Shown: positions 23,698 through 33,935, numbered from the stretch's first letter. The stretch: DNA of 64,000 bases from Pseudomonas sp. M30-35 (GCF_002163625.1 NZ_CP020892.1:3286001-3350000), one strand, 5' to 3'. The notes: generated by a model from the letters alone, not told the origin. Numbers and translations: made by a program.

Positions 23698-24951
23698 ATG
23701 TTGAGCTGGGACGAATTCGAAAAGGAAGACGGCGCAGAAACTGCAGCCGCTACCGGTAACAACGCTGCCGCGATGGCAGACATGAACATCGACAAGCTTG
23801 ACCAAGTTGGTGGTGCAGCGGCCGAAGAAGCCCGTGCGGTTTCGGCTGAAGACACCGCGGCGATCGCCCGTGCCAAAGCGGCACTGGACGAGCTCGACGT
23901 TGCTGAAGGCTTGGCTGAGCTGGAAGGCACTGCAGCCCGTGTTGCGGTTGATGAGAAGCGCATGATCAACTGCCGCGCTGACCTCAACCAACTCGTACCT
24001 TTCAAGTACGACTGGGCTTGGCAGAAGTATCTGGATGGTTGCGCCAACCACTGGATGCCGCAAGAAGTAAACATGAATGCCGACATCGCGCTGTGGAAAA
24101 GCACCGACGGCCTGACCGACGACGAGCGCCGCATTGTCATGCGTAACCTCGGCTTCTTCTCCACTGCCGACTCACTGGTTGCCAACAACCTGGTGCTGGC
24201 CGTGTACCGTTTGATCACCAACCCGGAATGCCGCCAGTACATCCTGCGCCAAGCATTTGAAGAGGCGATCCACACCCACGCTTACCAATACTGCATTGAA
24301 TCGCTGGCCATGGATGAAGGTGCAATTTTCAACATGTACCACGAGATTCCTTCGGTCGCGAAGAAAGCCTCCTGGGGTCTGAAGTACACCCGTTCGATCT
24401 CCGATCCGAAGTTCGAGACCGGCACCGTTGAGACCGACAAAGAACTGCTGCGCAATCTAGTCGCCTACTACTGCGTTCTGGAAGGCATCTTCTTCTATTG
24501 CGGCTTCACCCAGATTCTGTCGATGGGCCGTCGCAACAAGATGACCGGTGTTGCCGAACAGTTCCAATACATCCTGCGTGATGAGTCGATGCACCTGAAC
24601 TTCGGTATCGACGTGATCAATCAGATCAAAATCGAAAACCCACACTTGTGGGATGCGCAGATGAAAGAAGAAGCCACGCAGATGATTCTGCAGGGCACTC
24701 AGCTTGAGATCGAATACGCACGTGACACCATGCCCCGCGGTGTATTGGGCATGAACGCAGCGATGATGGAGGACTACCTCAAGTTCATCGCTAACCGTCG
24801 CCTGACCCAGATCGGCCTGAAAGAAGAGTACCCAGGCACCACCAACCCATTCCCATGGATGAGCGAAATCATGGACTTGAAGAAAGAGAAAAACTTCTTC
24901 GAGACCCGCGTAATCGAGTATCAAACTGGCGGTGCGTTGAGCTGGGATTGA
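23698..24951 (+). CDS. nrdB: Class Ia ribonucleotide reductase, beta (small) subunit
   Basis: Supplies the di-iron tyrosyl radical for NrdA. The protein is 417 residues from the ATG at 23698 ([12 protein letters not shown]), with AAAGGAG upstream. An earlier in-frame start at 23584 would add 38 unrelated residues. The first about 80 residues are an Ala/Glu/Asp-rich extension. The ferritin-like core then carries metal-ligand motifs [22 protein letters not shown] and [10 protein letters not shown]. The C-terminal tail ([11 protein letters not shown]) is the part that docks on the large subunit. A strong terminator follows. Confidence 0.96.
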   Translation: MLSWDEFEKEDGAETAAATGNNAAAMADMNIDKLDQVGGAAAEEARAVSAEDTAAIARAKAALDELDVAEGLAELEGTAARVAVDEKRMINCRADLNQLVPFKYDWAWQKYLDGCANHWMPQEVNMNADIALWKSTDGLTDDERRIVMRNLGFFSTADSLVANNLVLAVYRLITNPECRQYILRQAFEEAIHTHAYQYCIESLAMDEGAIFNMYHEIPSVAKKASWGLKYTRSISDPKFETGTVETDKELLRNLVAYYCVLEGIFFYCGFTQILSMGRRNKMTGVAEQFQYILRDESMHLNFGIDVINQIKIENPHLWDAQMKEEATQMILQGTQLEIEYARDTMPRGVLGMNAAMMEDYLKFIANRRLTQIGLKEEYPGTTNPFPWMSEIMDLKKEKNFFETRVIEYQTGGALSWD

Positions 24952-25016
24952 TCCTGCTCAACCGCTCAGAATCACTAAAACGTGAAAGTTTCTTAGTTAA
25001 TGTGAAACGGACGCAC

Positions 25017-25048
25017 AAAAAAGGGCTGCCAAATGGCAGCCCTTTTTT
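25017..25048 (+). terminator. Terminator after nrdB
   Basis: AAAAAAGGGCTGCC pairs perfectly with GGCAGCCCTTTTTT around the loop AAAT. It works in both directions by sequence. The next gene (25244) is convergent, so it may serve both. Confidence 0.93.
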
Positions 25049-25243
25049 ATGTCCTGGATATTCATACTCCATTGCAAGGGATGAGTTATACACAAGAATC
25101 CGGCACGCCTGTGCAAGCCACGATTATTACCCTGTACTACAACTGACAAATAATCCAGGCAACCCCTGATTGGCCCAATTACCGTGCACATAGACGCCTT
25201 TGTATAGGGCCGAGCGGCCCTAGCCACGCTCTGCACCGAACCG

Positions 25244-26023
25244 TTAGCGTTTCGCCACAGCGATCAGAGCGGTTGAGGGAATGGCAATAAAGAGCTGGTC
25301 ACCGGCCATTTGCCTGACTTCGGCGATCACTGCTGCTTTATCTGAATCACTCAGGCTGACCCAATCAGGCGACATACCAAACAAAGTGTCGGGCTCATCA
25401 AGGGCTGCGACATCGAGTTGGTAATCGTAAGTCACGCTTTCAATAACTGGATCTCGATAGCCCGCCAAGACCAACTCGTTGTTGAAGTCCTGCGGCTCCC
25501 CCAGCGCCTGTACGGCTTCTGGCATGGCCATGGATGAACGCTCGGGAAACAGCTTGCGACGTATATTGCCGAGTAGCAAAAATGTCGCGGCGCCCTGCTC
25601 CCTCCATGTGGCGACTATCCCGTAGCCGCCTGGGCGCGTAACCCGCTGCATCTCTCTCAGGCCTTTACGCCAGTTTGGGAACATAATTACGCCAAAGATC
25701 GAGAAAACCGCATCAAAACTGGCATCAGGCAGATCAAGAGCCTGGCCGTCCATTACTCGCGCATCGACATTGTCCAGCCCAACGCTAGCCACACAGGCAA
25801 CCATCCCAGCAGAAAAGTCTGTCGCCATAACCCTTGCGCCGGTGCGCGCAGCGGCCAATGCCAGCGCCCCTGTGCCCGTTGCCACGTCGAGCACCTGGCT
25901 GTCTGGCGTGAGCGGGACTCGGGCTAGAGCAGCCTCCGCAAAATGTGCGGTGAATGGATGTGCGCTCTGCCGATAGTGTTTGGCCGCCGCGTTCCAGCGA
26001 TTCGGATCTTCAAACTCGTGCAT
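25244..26023 (-). CDS. Class I SAM-dependent methyltransferase
   Basis: Methyltransferase of 259 residues with a Rossmann-like SAM-binding fold. Motif I is VLDVATGTGALALAAA at about residues 43-58. The acidic residue after strand 2 is in VMATDFSAGMV. Motif II/III regions are FDAVFSIFGVIMF and VTRPGGYGIVATW. This resembles the UbiE/COQ5-like group, but the substrate cannot be told from sequence. The start at 26023 has AGGTAAGG upstream on the minus strand. It stands alone between the nrd terminator and a long gap, with no pathway partner nearby. Confidence 0.85.
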   Translation of the reverse strand: MHEFEDPNRWNAAAKHYRQSAHPFTAHFAEAALARVPLTPDSQVLDVATGTGALALAAARTGARVMATDFSAGMVACVASVGLDNVDARVMDGQALDLPDASFDAVFSIFGVIMFPNWRKGLREMQRVTRPGGYGIVATWREQGAATFLLLGNIRRKLFPERSSMAMPEAVQALGEPQDFNNELVLAGYRDPVIESVTYDYQLDVAALDEPDTLFGMSPDWVSLSDSDKAAVIAEVRQMAGDQLFIAIPSTALIAVAKR

Positions 26024-26750
26024 TACCTTACCTAAGCTCTTTTATTTTCATGTAACTTTATAAGTATCATGAAATCACATATCTGCCAACGCCCCCCCTT
26101 ATGTATGCGCTGGGTAACGAGCATTCCAATCCCGGTTGCGTGATTGAGCAGATCTTCAATCAAACGGTGGCTGATCCATTAGACGAGGCGGAGTCATTTT
26201 TGATTGGACGCTTAGCTGCCATCAGCCTTAGCCAACTAAGCAGAACATTTGAGATCTACTGTGTAACTGCGGCCACTCCCCGCAATATAAGTCAAACCAA
26301 ACCTGCAGTTCATCAGTGCCTAACAGGGTGTTCGACAATCGTGAATATCGAGCCTCGGACCTCTGCGTTAGAGTCCTCGCACTGAGTGTTTCAAACAATT
26401 ACAAAACCCGGCAAGGAGGCCCTTCATGAGCATATCTGCATCATTTCGCAAAAGGCTTTATCCGCTTTGTGCTGAAAGTCATGACCAGGGAGAAATTCCC
26501 TCAGGCCAACCACCACTCTTTGTACCCCACCTCATTACGAGCTCGTTGGAAATAAGCGGATAGCTCTGCTGGCGAGAGCTGTGCGCGCGGCGTCCAGCCA
26601 CCGCAATCAGCATAAACCTGATACCTGAAGCGTAATCACCATGGCTGCAGTTAGTGCGCTAGAGGTTGTGCTGCCTGAAATTCGCCCTGCCGCTCGGTCA
26701 TAACCGGCTAGGGGAATACGCCAAACCTTTGAAACGTGGAGAACAGTAAG
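26024..26750. other. Long gap before the porin, no firm gene
   Basis: About 730 bases lie between the methyltransferase and the porin. The left end is A/T-rich and should hold the methyltransferase promoter. The middle has only short frames without recognisable similarity. The one item with a translation signal is the 45-codon frame at 26426. The right end holds the porin promoter. It could include a decayed gene that I cannot identify. Confidence 0.5.
26426..26563 (+). CDS. Possible 45-residue small protein
   Basis: The frame begins MSISASFRKRLYPLC and ends at a TAG at 26561. The only support is a strong ribosome-binding site, AAGGAGG at 26413-26419, six bases before the ATG. I recognise no family. 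It lies 187 bases upstream of the porin and could be a leader or a gene remnant. Confidence 0.25.
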   Translation: MSISASFRKRLYPLCAESHDQGEIPSGQPPLFVPHLITSSLEISG

Positions 26751-28007
26751 ATGATAAAAACCCGCCTCAGCCTTGCCGTAACTACCAGTATCTTTGGCTT
26801 GTCATTAAGCCCTATTGCGAATGCCGAGTTTATCAAGGACACCACCGCCACCCTTGAAGCACGTAACTACTATTTCAATCGAGACTTCCGCCAGGAAGGC
26901 GCCAGCCAGAGCAGACGCGAAGAGTGGGCCCAGGGCTTTATCATGCGCGTGGACTCCGGTTACACCGAAGGCGCGGTGGGTGTTGGCCTGGACGCCATCG
27001 GCATGTTTGGCTTCAAACTCGACAGCGGTGGCGGGACTGCCGGAACCAATCTGCTGGTGCCTGACCGCTCGGGCGGCTCGCAAGACAACTCATCTGACTT
27101 GGCGGTAGCCGCCAAGGCTAAGTTCTCAGATACAGCTGTGCGTGTCGGCAGCATGCAGTTCAAGAACATGGCGATTAGCTCAAGTGATGGCCGCCTGTTG
27201 CCACAAGTGTTCAGAGGGGGGCAATTGATCTCAACAGAATTCGAAAGACTCTTACTCGATGGTGGTTACCTGAGCCAGGTTAATCATCGTGATTCGGGCG
27301 ATTTCGAAGACCTGAAAGTGAAGGCCGGAGGCAAGCGGGGAATCAATGTGGGCGGCGACAACTCCAGCGACGCCTTCAAATTCCTCGGGGGTAACTACAG
27401 GGTCACCGAAGACATGACCGCCTCATACTACTACTCCAATCTGGAAGACCTCTACAAGCAGAACTCCTTCAACTTGGTGCAGGTGCTACCGCTAGGCGAA
27501 GGCCAGAGCCTAAAAGCAGACCTGCGCTATACGCGCTCAACCGATGATGGCCGCAGCAACGTCGACAATAAAGCGCTGGGCGCTATGTTCACCTATAGCC
27601 TGGCTGGCCACAGCGTCGGCCTTGGTTACCAAAAGATGAATGGCGATACCGGCGCCGCTTATATCGGCGGTACAGACCCGTTCTTGGTCAACTATGTGCA
27701 AATCAGCGACTTCGCCAACAAGGATGAGTCCTCTTGGCAAGCGCGTTACGACTTTGACTTCAAGGGCGTAGGCATCCCCGGATTGAAATTCATGACCCGC
27801 TACCTGAGCGGCGATAATGTCGACCTCGGCGCAACCGCCGGTGATGGCAAGGAATGGGAACGTGACATCGAATTAAAATATGTATTTCAGCAAGGCCCCT
27901 TGAAGAACCTTTCAGTGCGCTGGCGTAACGCGATGGTGCGCTCCAACTTCACCAACGATGTTGACGAAAACCGCCTAATCCTCAGCTATACCCTTCCCCT
28001 GCTTTGA
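26751..28007 (+). CDS. OprD-family outer membrane porin
   Basis: Substrate-specific porin that lets small organic molecules (amino acids, carboxylates or aromatic acids in known members) cross the outer membrane. The protein is 418 residues, with a signal peptide ending at ANA (about residue 25). The mature start FIKDTTATLEARNYYFNRDF is the family hallmark, and further blocks are YYYSNLEDLYKQ and FMTRYLSGDNVD. The C-terminal strand ends in SYTLPLL rather than the usual terminal Phe. I chose the ATG at 26751 over 26736 because the signal peptide fits better. The substrate is not predictable here. Confidence 0.93.
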   Translation: MIKTRLSLAVTTSIFGLSLSPIANAEFIKDTTATLEARNYYFNRDFRQEGASQSRREEWAQGFIMRVDSGYTEGAVGVGLDAIGMFGFKLDSGGGTAGTNLLVPDRSGGSQDNSSDLAVAAKAKFSDTAVRVGSMQFKNMAISSSDGRLLPQVFRGGQLISTEFERLLLDGGYLSQVNHRDSGDFEDLKVKAGGKRGINVGGDNSSDAFKFLGGNYRVTEDMTASYYYSNLEDLYKQNSFNLVQVLPLGEGQSLKADLRYTRSTDDGRSNVDNKALGAMFTYSLAGHSVGLGYQKMNGDTGAAYIGGTDPFLVNYVQISDFANKDESSWQARYDFDFKGVGIPGLKFMTRYLSGDNVDLGATAGDGKEWERDIELKYVFQQGPLKNLSVRWRNAMVRSNFTNDVDENRLILSYTLPLL

Positions 28008-28093
28008 TGCAGAGGCAGTGCACGAAAGAGTACTGCCAGACGCTCTCAGTCACCGGAAAAGGTGGCTGAGGATGCGTGATTGACGCGGCTTGA

Positions 28094-28837
28094 TCAGATT
28101 TTTACGCAGGCAAATATTGCGTTGCCGGAGGCTAGGTTCCAAGGCGCGATTGTCTGGTAATCATGCGCCAGCACATACACCTCGAAATATGGCTGCAACA
28201 ACGCCTTTAACTCGGCGAAACTGACCGCCACCATCGGATGTTCGTCGCGCCAGACTTGAGTTTCATCCGCCGTGGTCTTTTCAATGCGTAACTTCAGCGA
28301 CTGCTGCGCACCAACACCTCGGTAGTGCCACGCGGAACTGAAATTGAACAGGCTGCCATCGTGCTTGGCGCTGTGCGACACGAACGAATGGTTGTCGATC
28401 ATATTTTTGTCGACGGCGTTGAAACAGAACAGCCCATTGCTTTGCAGGGCTTTATGCACGCTGGCGATACAGGCCTTAAGCCGCTCTATGTCGGCGCTGT
28501 AATGGATCGAATACAAAAAGCAGGTAATCAGGTCAAGCGGCTCACCCACTATGAACCCGCACATATCCTGCATCGAAAACTGCGCTTCAGGGCACCGTAT
28601 AGAAGCTCTATCGAGCATCGGCTGATTGATGTCGAGCCCGCTGCACTGATAACCGGCATCGATGAAATAGCGAACATGTGGCCCAGTTCCGCAGGCCAGG
28701 TCGAGGTGGCGCTTACCGGCATTACCGAATAGCTGCTGTAGCCGGTGAATACAGTGGCTTTGCGCCTGATAGTCGATATCCGCGCACATCAGATCGTAAT
28801 AGCCCGACAAGTCGGTATATAAAGCGTTGCCGGACAT
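28094..28837 (-). CDS. Class I SAM-dependent methyltransferase
   Basis: Predicted small-molecule methyltransferase, 247 residues from the ATG at 28837 (MSGNALYTDLSGYYDLMC). CAGG lies upstream; a start at 28888 would add 17 residues. Motif I is HLDLACGTGPHVRYF, the acidic residue after strand 2 is in SGLDINQPML, and a later motif is LQSNGLFCFNAVD. Many bacterial enzymes share this N-terminus (YDLMCADIDY), but I know no defined substrate. It converges with the porin and stands alone. Confidence 0.83.
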   Translation of the reverse strand: MSGNALYTDLSGYYDLMCADIDYQAQSHCIHRLQQLFGNAGKRHLDLACGTGPHVRYFIDAGYQCSGLDINQPMLDRASIRCPEAQFSMQDMCGFIVGEPLDLITCFLYSIHYSADIERLKACIASVHKALQSNGLFCFNAVDKNMIDNHSFVSHSAKHDGSLFNFSSAWHYRGVGAQQSLKLRIEKTTADETQVWRDEHPMVAVSFAELKALLQPYFEVYVLAHDYQTIAPWNLASGNAIFACVKI

Positions 28838-29098
28838 AGTGACCTGAGAGATTAAGCGGGATTTTAGAGGGCGCGAATCATATCCCAACTCGAATAATTC
28901 CGGGCACGAATAATCGACGCCAACACCTGCGATTTCTTTCTTTGAAGTGTTCTATGGCGTAACGCTGAACTGGGGGAAACGGCATCCGCCAAAACTAAGA
29001 TCTATCGGCCCTCAGTTTGAGAAAGCGTTGGCAGCTCAATCCGAGTTACTGTGCGTGGTATAGACTGGGTTATTAAGCAATCACCCAGGAGATCCAAC

Positions 29099-30710
29099 AT
29101 ACTTCGTGCATTCGCCGATTTGGGGTTTCGTTGGAAAATTGCATTGCCAATTCTGCTGCTGGCAGTGCTTTTGGTGACGATGGGTGTTCTGGGGATGCGC
29201 GGCATCACTCAGGTTGCAGACTCCAGCAGCAAATTAACCAACCGCTATTTACCTGGCATCAGCTTGCTGTTGAATGCGGATCGTGATCTTTATCAGGCGT
29301 TTGTAGCCGAACGCAGTTTGCCCGGTGAAGCGGTTGGCAGCCGGGCGCAAGCACTGAGCGCAGCGCATGCGGAGAACGTGCTACAGGCTTACTATCGCGT
29401 GCATAAGTTCGCGGACATGCAACCCGGCAGCGAGGCGATGAAGTTGGTCGCGCAGCTTGATGCTGGCTTCGAGCGCTGGAAAACCACCTCACAACAGGTC
29501 GTGCAACTGGCCACCAGCGATCCACAGGCAGCAAGTGACTTGAGCTTTAGCGCCGCGTACAGCTATCGACAAGTTCGGTGAAATGGACGATCAAGCAGCA
29601 AATGCTGAAGGGCTTTCAGCTATTGAGCTGGGCAAAACACTGAGCTGGCAACAAGGTTTGATAATCGCCATTGGTTTATGCGTGTGTCTGGTGTTGGTCA
29701 TTGGCTTTCCGATTTTGGTGACCGGCCCGCTACACAATCTGCTTAATCGTATCAATCAGATCGCAGACGGCGATGGTGATTTACGTGTGCGTCTGGATGT
29801 TGTCTCCAACGATGAATTGGGCAAGCTAAGCCATGCCTTCAACCGCTTTCTTGATAAGTTGCAACCGCTAATAAAAGAGGTGGGACGGGTCACTTACGAG
29901 GTTGAAAGTTCGGCGCAGAATCTGGCCGACTTAGTAGTCGCCAACGACCGCCTTATTAGCAGCGAATATGCCGCGGTCGATCAAGTAAGCACCGCCGCCA
30001 CCGAAATGAGTTCTGCGGTTCATGAAGTGGCGCGCAACGCACAAAACGCGGCCGACACAGCACGCAGCGCCGAAATCCAATCGCGTCAAGGAGCGCAGGT
30101 GGTTGGCGGGGTGATCAATTCAATTCGTCAATTGGCCGAAGAAGTTGAGAGCGCCTCTGCCAGCATTCAGACCCTTGAGCAGGAGGCTGGCAATACCGGT
30201 GCGGTGCTGGCGGTTATCAAGGGCATTGCCGAGCAGACCAACTTGCTCGCGCTGAACGCTGCCATCGAAGCTGCACGTGCAGGCGAGCAAGGTCGAGGAT
30301 TTGCAGTAGTAACCGATGAAGTTAGGGCTTTGGCCGCGCGCACTCAAGACTCGACCAAAGACATTCAGGTAATGATCGAGCGCTTGCAAATTGGCGTGCA
30401 GAACGCGGTCAAGGCCACTCACTCAGGCAGTAGCATGGCTCAACAGAGCGTTGAGCAGGCGGCGGGCGTGGATCAAGCACTGACGGACACCAGCGACTCA
30501 GTACAGCGCATCAATGATATGGCCGCGCAGATCGCCACAGCCTGCGAAGAACAAAGCAGCGTAAGCGAGGAGATTGCGCGCAATATCAGCGATATTCGCG
30601 ACCTATCGAATGAAGCGGCGCAGACCTCTGAGCAAAGTGCGCAAGCCAGCAAACACCTTTCAGAGTTGTCGCACGGTTTGAGCACACTGGTCGGTCGCTT
30701 CCAGGTGTAG
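29099..30710 (+). pseudogene. Methyl-accepting chemotaxis protein, start lost and frameshifted
   Basis: A chemoreceptor split over two frames. The first part runs to a TGA at 29579-29581 and holds a transmembrane segment (IALPILLLAVLLVTMGVLGM) and a sensor domain. The second frame, shifted by +1, resumes just before 29565-29583 ([11 protein letters not shown]) with a transmembrane helix, HAMP and a complete signalling domain with the hairpin tip [20 protein letters not shown]. The natural start position, ILRAFADLGFRWKI, reads ATA at 29099 with AGGAG seven bases upstream, so an ATG seems to have been lost. A GTG at 29051 could still start it. Joined, it is about 537 residues. Sequencing error is not excluded. 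Confidence 0.8.
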
Positions 30711-30754
30711 AGCATCGGGCTTGTACTTGCGCAAACGATTTGTACTTGCGCACA

Positions 30755-32821
30755 CTAACAGGATGCCAGGATGGGAGCTCCCAGACTACTGAGCAACATA
30801 TCAGCCGGTTGTGGCCTGCCTAAATGAAAGCCCTGCAGCGTATTGCAGCCTAAACGGGTAAGCAGGTCCTTTTGGTCGCTTGTTTCCACGCCCTCGGCAA
30901 CAATCTTCATGTCCAAGGTTTGGCCCAAGGCAATGATTGCCGAGACGATCGCTGCATCATCATTACCCTGCGCCAGCGCCATGATAAAACCACGATCGAT
31001 CTTCAATTCGTTAGCTGGCAAACGCTTGAGATAAAGCAGGCTTGAGTAACCGGTACCGAAATCATCGATTGAGATACTCACGCCCAGCGCCGATAAACGA
31101 TTGAGTACATCCAGACTGGCCTCTGCATCACGCATGGCGGTGGACTCGGTGACCTCAAGGATTAAATACCGTGCATCGATCGCGTAGCGCTCCAAGGCTG
31201 AACGCACCACATCCACGAGGCTTACGTGAGCCAACTGAACCGTGGACAGATTGACCGCCATGTTCCAGCTGCCATGCCCTGCATCATGCCAAAAGCGTAG
31301 TTGTCGACAGGCTTCATTGATCACCCAATTACCAATTGGAATGATCAAGCCAGTGCGCTCCGCAAGCGGCAAAAATACATCCGGTTGAACCAAACCATGC
31401 TCCGCGCTTTGCCACCGCAGTAACGCTTCAACCCCGACAATCAAACCATTAGGCGCCAGCATTTTAGGTTGGTAATGCAGACAAAATTCCTGACGCTCAA
31501 GTGCTAATCGCAAGTCTTGCTGCAACTGCATTTGCTCATGGGCATTGACGTTCATGGTGCTTTCAAAGAAGCAGTACGCGTTACGCCCCGTCTCTTTGGC
31601 GTGGTACATCGCTGCGTCGGCATTGACCATCAACTCATGGGCTGTCGTGCCGTCAGCGGGGAACAAGGCAATACCGATACTGACGGAAAGATTAAGGGTG
31701 TTGCCGTCAACACTGTAAGGCTCGGCAATGACCTCGACCAGCCGTTGTGCCAGCGCTGCGGCATCCCCGGGTTCGCTGGGATCAACCAATACCACGAACT
31801 CGTCGCCGCCCAGGCGGGCCACCGTATCTTCTCCACGCTTAGCGTCAAGGATGCGTTGTGCGATCTTCATAAGCAGGCGATCACCGGTGAAGTGTCCATA
31901 AGCATCGTTGACGGCTTTAAAGCCATCAAGGTCCATAAATAACAGTGCAAATTGATGTTTTTTCCGAGCGGACTTATTGATCGCCTGCTCCAAGCGGTCA
32001 TTCAAAAGCAGCCGGTTAGGTAGCTTTGTCAGATTGTCGTGCAGGGCGAGTTGCACCAACTCGGTATTGGCGCGATCAAGCGAGGAAGCTAACAGGTTGG
32101 TGCGTACATCGAGCATGGAAACGATCAAGGCAATGGCGAACACCGCCAAGCTCACCACAATCACCAATACCGCCAGCCACTTGGTATCGATGCCGCTGTT
32201 GGCCGCGCCGCAAAAGCTACCCACAGGGAATTGCGCAGCCGCCATACCGGTGTAATGCATACCCACGATGGCACAGCCCATGACCAATGATGCGCCGATG
32301 CGCGCATAGGTATTGACCTCTGACTCTGTACGCAAACGAAAGGCAATCCACAACGATGCCCACGAAGCGGTTGCCGCGATCACAATCGACAACACAAAAA
32401 GCCATGGAATATAGACAACATCAGGGCTCATCAACATGGCTGCCATGCCGGTGTAATGCATGGCAGCAATGCCAATCCCCATTAACAAGCCGCCCAACCA
32501 CAAACGCGCGCAGGGCAGGTTCTCCTGACAAACCAACCACAAGGCGAAGGCAGACGAGAAGATCGCAATGATCAGCGAAAGTAGGGTCAGCGTTACGTCA
32601 TAGCCCAACGATATTGGCAGGCTGAACGCGAGCATACCGATAAAATGCATCGACCAGACGCCAAAGCCCATGGCGAATGAGCCACCAATCAACCACAAGA
32701 TTGCCGCGCGTCCTTTGGAACCTGAGACCCGGCCAACCATGTTTAGCGCGGTATAGGCAGCAAGAATGGCGACGATCAAAGAAAATACGACGAAAACGCC
32801 GTTATAGCTGCTGACGAGCAT
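30755..32821 (-). CDS. MHYT-GGDEF-EAL cyclic-di-GMP protein, MucR-like
   Basis: Membrane protein that can make and/or break c-di-GMP. The protein is 688 residues. The N-terminal MHYT domain has seven predicted transmembrane helices and three motif copies (MHFIGM, MHYTGM twice). GGDEF follows, with the active motif RLGGDEFVVL. EAL comes last, with EALLRW, the metal-binding EVTESTAM and DDFGTGYSSL. The architecture, length and N-terminus (SYNGVFVVFSLIVAILAAYTAL) fit MucR, which supports alginate production in P. aeruginosa. Both active sites look intact. It converges with the broken chemoreceptor. Confidence 0.92.
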   Translation of the reverse strand: MLVSSYNGVFVVFSLIVAILAAYTALNMVGRVSGSKGRAAILWLIGGSFAMGFGVWSMHFIGMLAFSLPISLGYDVTLTLLSLIIAIFSSAFALWLVCQENLPCARLWLGGLLMGIGIAAMHYTGMAAMLMSPDVVYIPWLFVLSIVIAATASWASLWIAFRLRTESEVNTYARIGASLVMGCAIVGMHYTGMAAAQFPVGSFCGAANSGIDTKWLAVLVIVVSLAVFAIALIVSMLDVRTNLLASSLDRANTELVQLALHDNLTKLPNRLLLNDRLEQAINKSARKKHQFALLFMDLDGFKAVNDAYGHFTGDRLLMKIAQRILDAKRGEDTVARLGGDEFVVLVDPSEPGDAAALAQRLVEVIAEPYSVDGNTLNLSVSIGIALFPADGTTAHELMVNADAAMYHAKETGRNAYCFFESTMNVNAHEQMQLQQDLRLALERQEFCLHYQPKMLAPNGLIVGVEALLRWQSAEHGLVQPDVFLPLAERTGLIIPIGNWVINEACRQLRFWHDAGHGSWNMAVNLSTVQLAHVSLVDVVRSALERYAIDARYLILEVTESTAMRDAEASLDVLNRLSALGVSISIDDFGTGYSSLLYLKRLPANELKIDRGFIMALAQGNDDAAIVSAIIALGQTLDMKIVAEGVETSDQKDLLTRLGCNTLQGFHLGRPQPADMLLSSLGAPILASC

Positions 32822-33020
32822 GAATGACTCACTGACTGAAGAGTGCGACGCAACACAAATGATATCAAAAGGACATCAATGATTAATCACATGTATTGAC
32901 TCGATAAGACCAGCGGTAGCGAGCCAGAGGTCTTCAAGCCCGATATGTCGACCACAGCGACTTCGTTAAAAAGATGGCAAATACCCACCTCGGAACATAA
33001 GTTACACAAGCCCGCCATCT

Positions 33021-33161
33021 GTATTTCAAAGGACGAAAGACAATGAACACATCGACTGTCGAAAATTTGCCTTCGAGACTGAAGGACAACTGCGTGATTA
33101 TGCAGTGCGTGATGGCGCCTTTGTCGATGTTCTAAGCATGGCCCGAATCCGTCAGCAGTAA
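33021..33161 (+). pseudogene. C-terminal remnant of a GNAT acetyltransferase
   Basis: Read in the frame ending at TAA 33159-33161, the bases encode DNEHIDCRKFAFETEGQLRD followed by YAVRDGAFVDVLSMARIR. This is a clear C-terminal end of a RimJ/RimL-type GNAT (typically NEHAI.LYRKFGFE.EG..RDYA.RDG.YVD...MARI). Everything upstream of the DNEH block is lost or scrambled, and no start codon fits. It lies in the 364-base gap between the MucR-like gene and the hydroxylase. Confidence 0.7.
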
Positions 33162-33185
33162 GTGCTTAACAACTGGGGCAGCCCC

Positions 33186-33881
33186 ATGAAATTCGACACC
33201 ACAGATTTTCGCCAGCGCTATCGCGCAGCGATTCATCCTCGCTATAACGCTTGGCTGCATGCGGGTTTCGTGCTGCTATTCGGTGCCTTGAGTATTGCTT
33301 TTTTCTGGAGCCACGCGCAAAACGTTCGCCCTTGGGAGTGGTTGGCAATACCTGCGGCCTTGGTGTTGCACAATTGGGGCGAGTACATGGTGCACAAAAA
33401 TCTGGGGCATCAAAAACGAAGCTACGGCGCCATGTTTTACAAGCGCCACAGCGGTGATCACCATAGTTTCTTTGCCCGTGGCCAGATGAGCTATGAGTAC
33501 ATGCAAGACTGGCGCGTGATCTTATTCCCGCCTTGGCTAATCGTGCTTTTTACCGCGCTTATTTTTCCGCTCTGGTGGCTGCTAGGGACTCTCAACGAGA
33601 ATATTGCAGCCTTGTTCTGCGGCTCAATGTTAATCGGCTATCTGAGCTACGAAATATTCCACGCCTGCGAACACTTACCCGCTAGCCATCCTGTTTCGCG
33701 CCTGCCGTGGATACGCCAAATGCGCCGGTTGCATGAGTTGCACCATGACCGCGATTTGATGCAAACGCACAACTTCAACCTGATTTTCCCGCTCTGGGAC
33801 TGGTTCTACGCAACCCTCACCTGGCAGGAAGATAAGGCCGAGGAGCCCAATGCTGCGCAAAAGACTCGCCAGCCACACTGA
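33186..33881 (+). CDS. Fatty-acid hydroxylase / sterol desaturase-family membrane protein
   Basis: Integral-membrane di-iron oxygenase family, 231 residues from the ATG at 33186 (MKFDTTDFRQRYRAAIH). Several transmembrane segments are visible. Histidine motifs typical of the metal centre are HKNLGHQ, HSGDHHSFF, HACEH and HELHH, followed by a late HNFNL. Known members hydroxylate or desaturate lipids such as fatty acids, carotenoids or sterols, and the substrate here is unknown. It is 54 bases before the FecI-type sigma gene, but a Fur-box-like site in between suggests separate control. Confidence 0.83.
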   Translation: MKFDTTDFRQRYRAAIHPRYNAWLHAGFVLLFGALSIAFFWSHAQNVRPWEWLAIPAALVLHNWGEYMVHKNLGHQKRSYGAMFYKRHSGDHHSFFARGQMSYEYMQDWRVILFPPWLIVLFTALIFPLWWLLGTLNENIAALFCGSMLIGYLSYEIFHACEHLPASHPVSRLPWIRQMRRLHELHHDRDLMQTHNFNLIFPLWDWFYATLTWQEDKAEEPNAAQKTRQPH

Positions 33882-33935
33882 GCCGGCTCGCGACAAATAC
33901 AGCGGCACTTGCGTGAGACCTGTAATCCATAGAAA

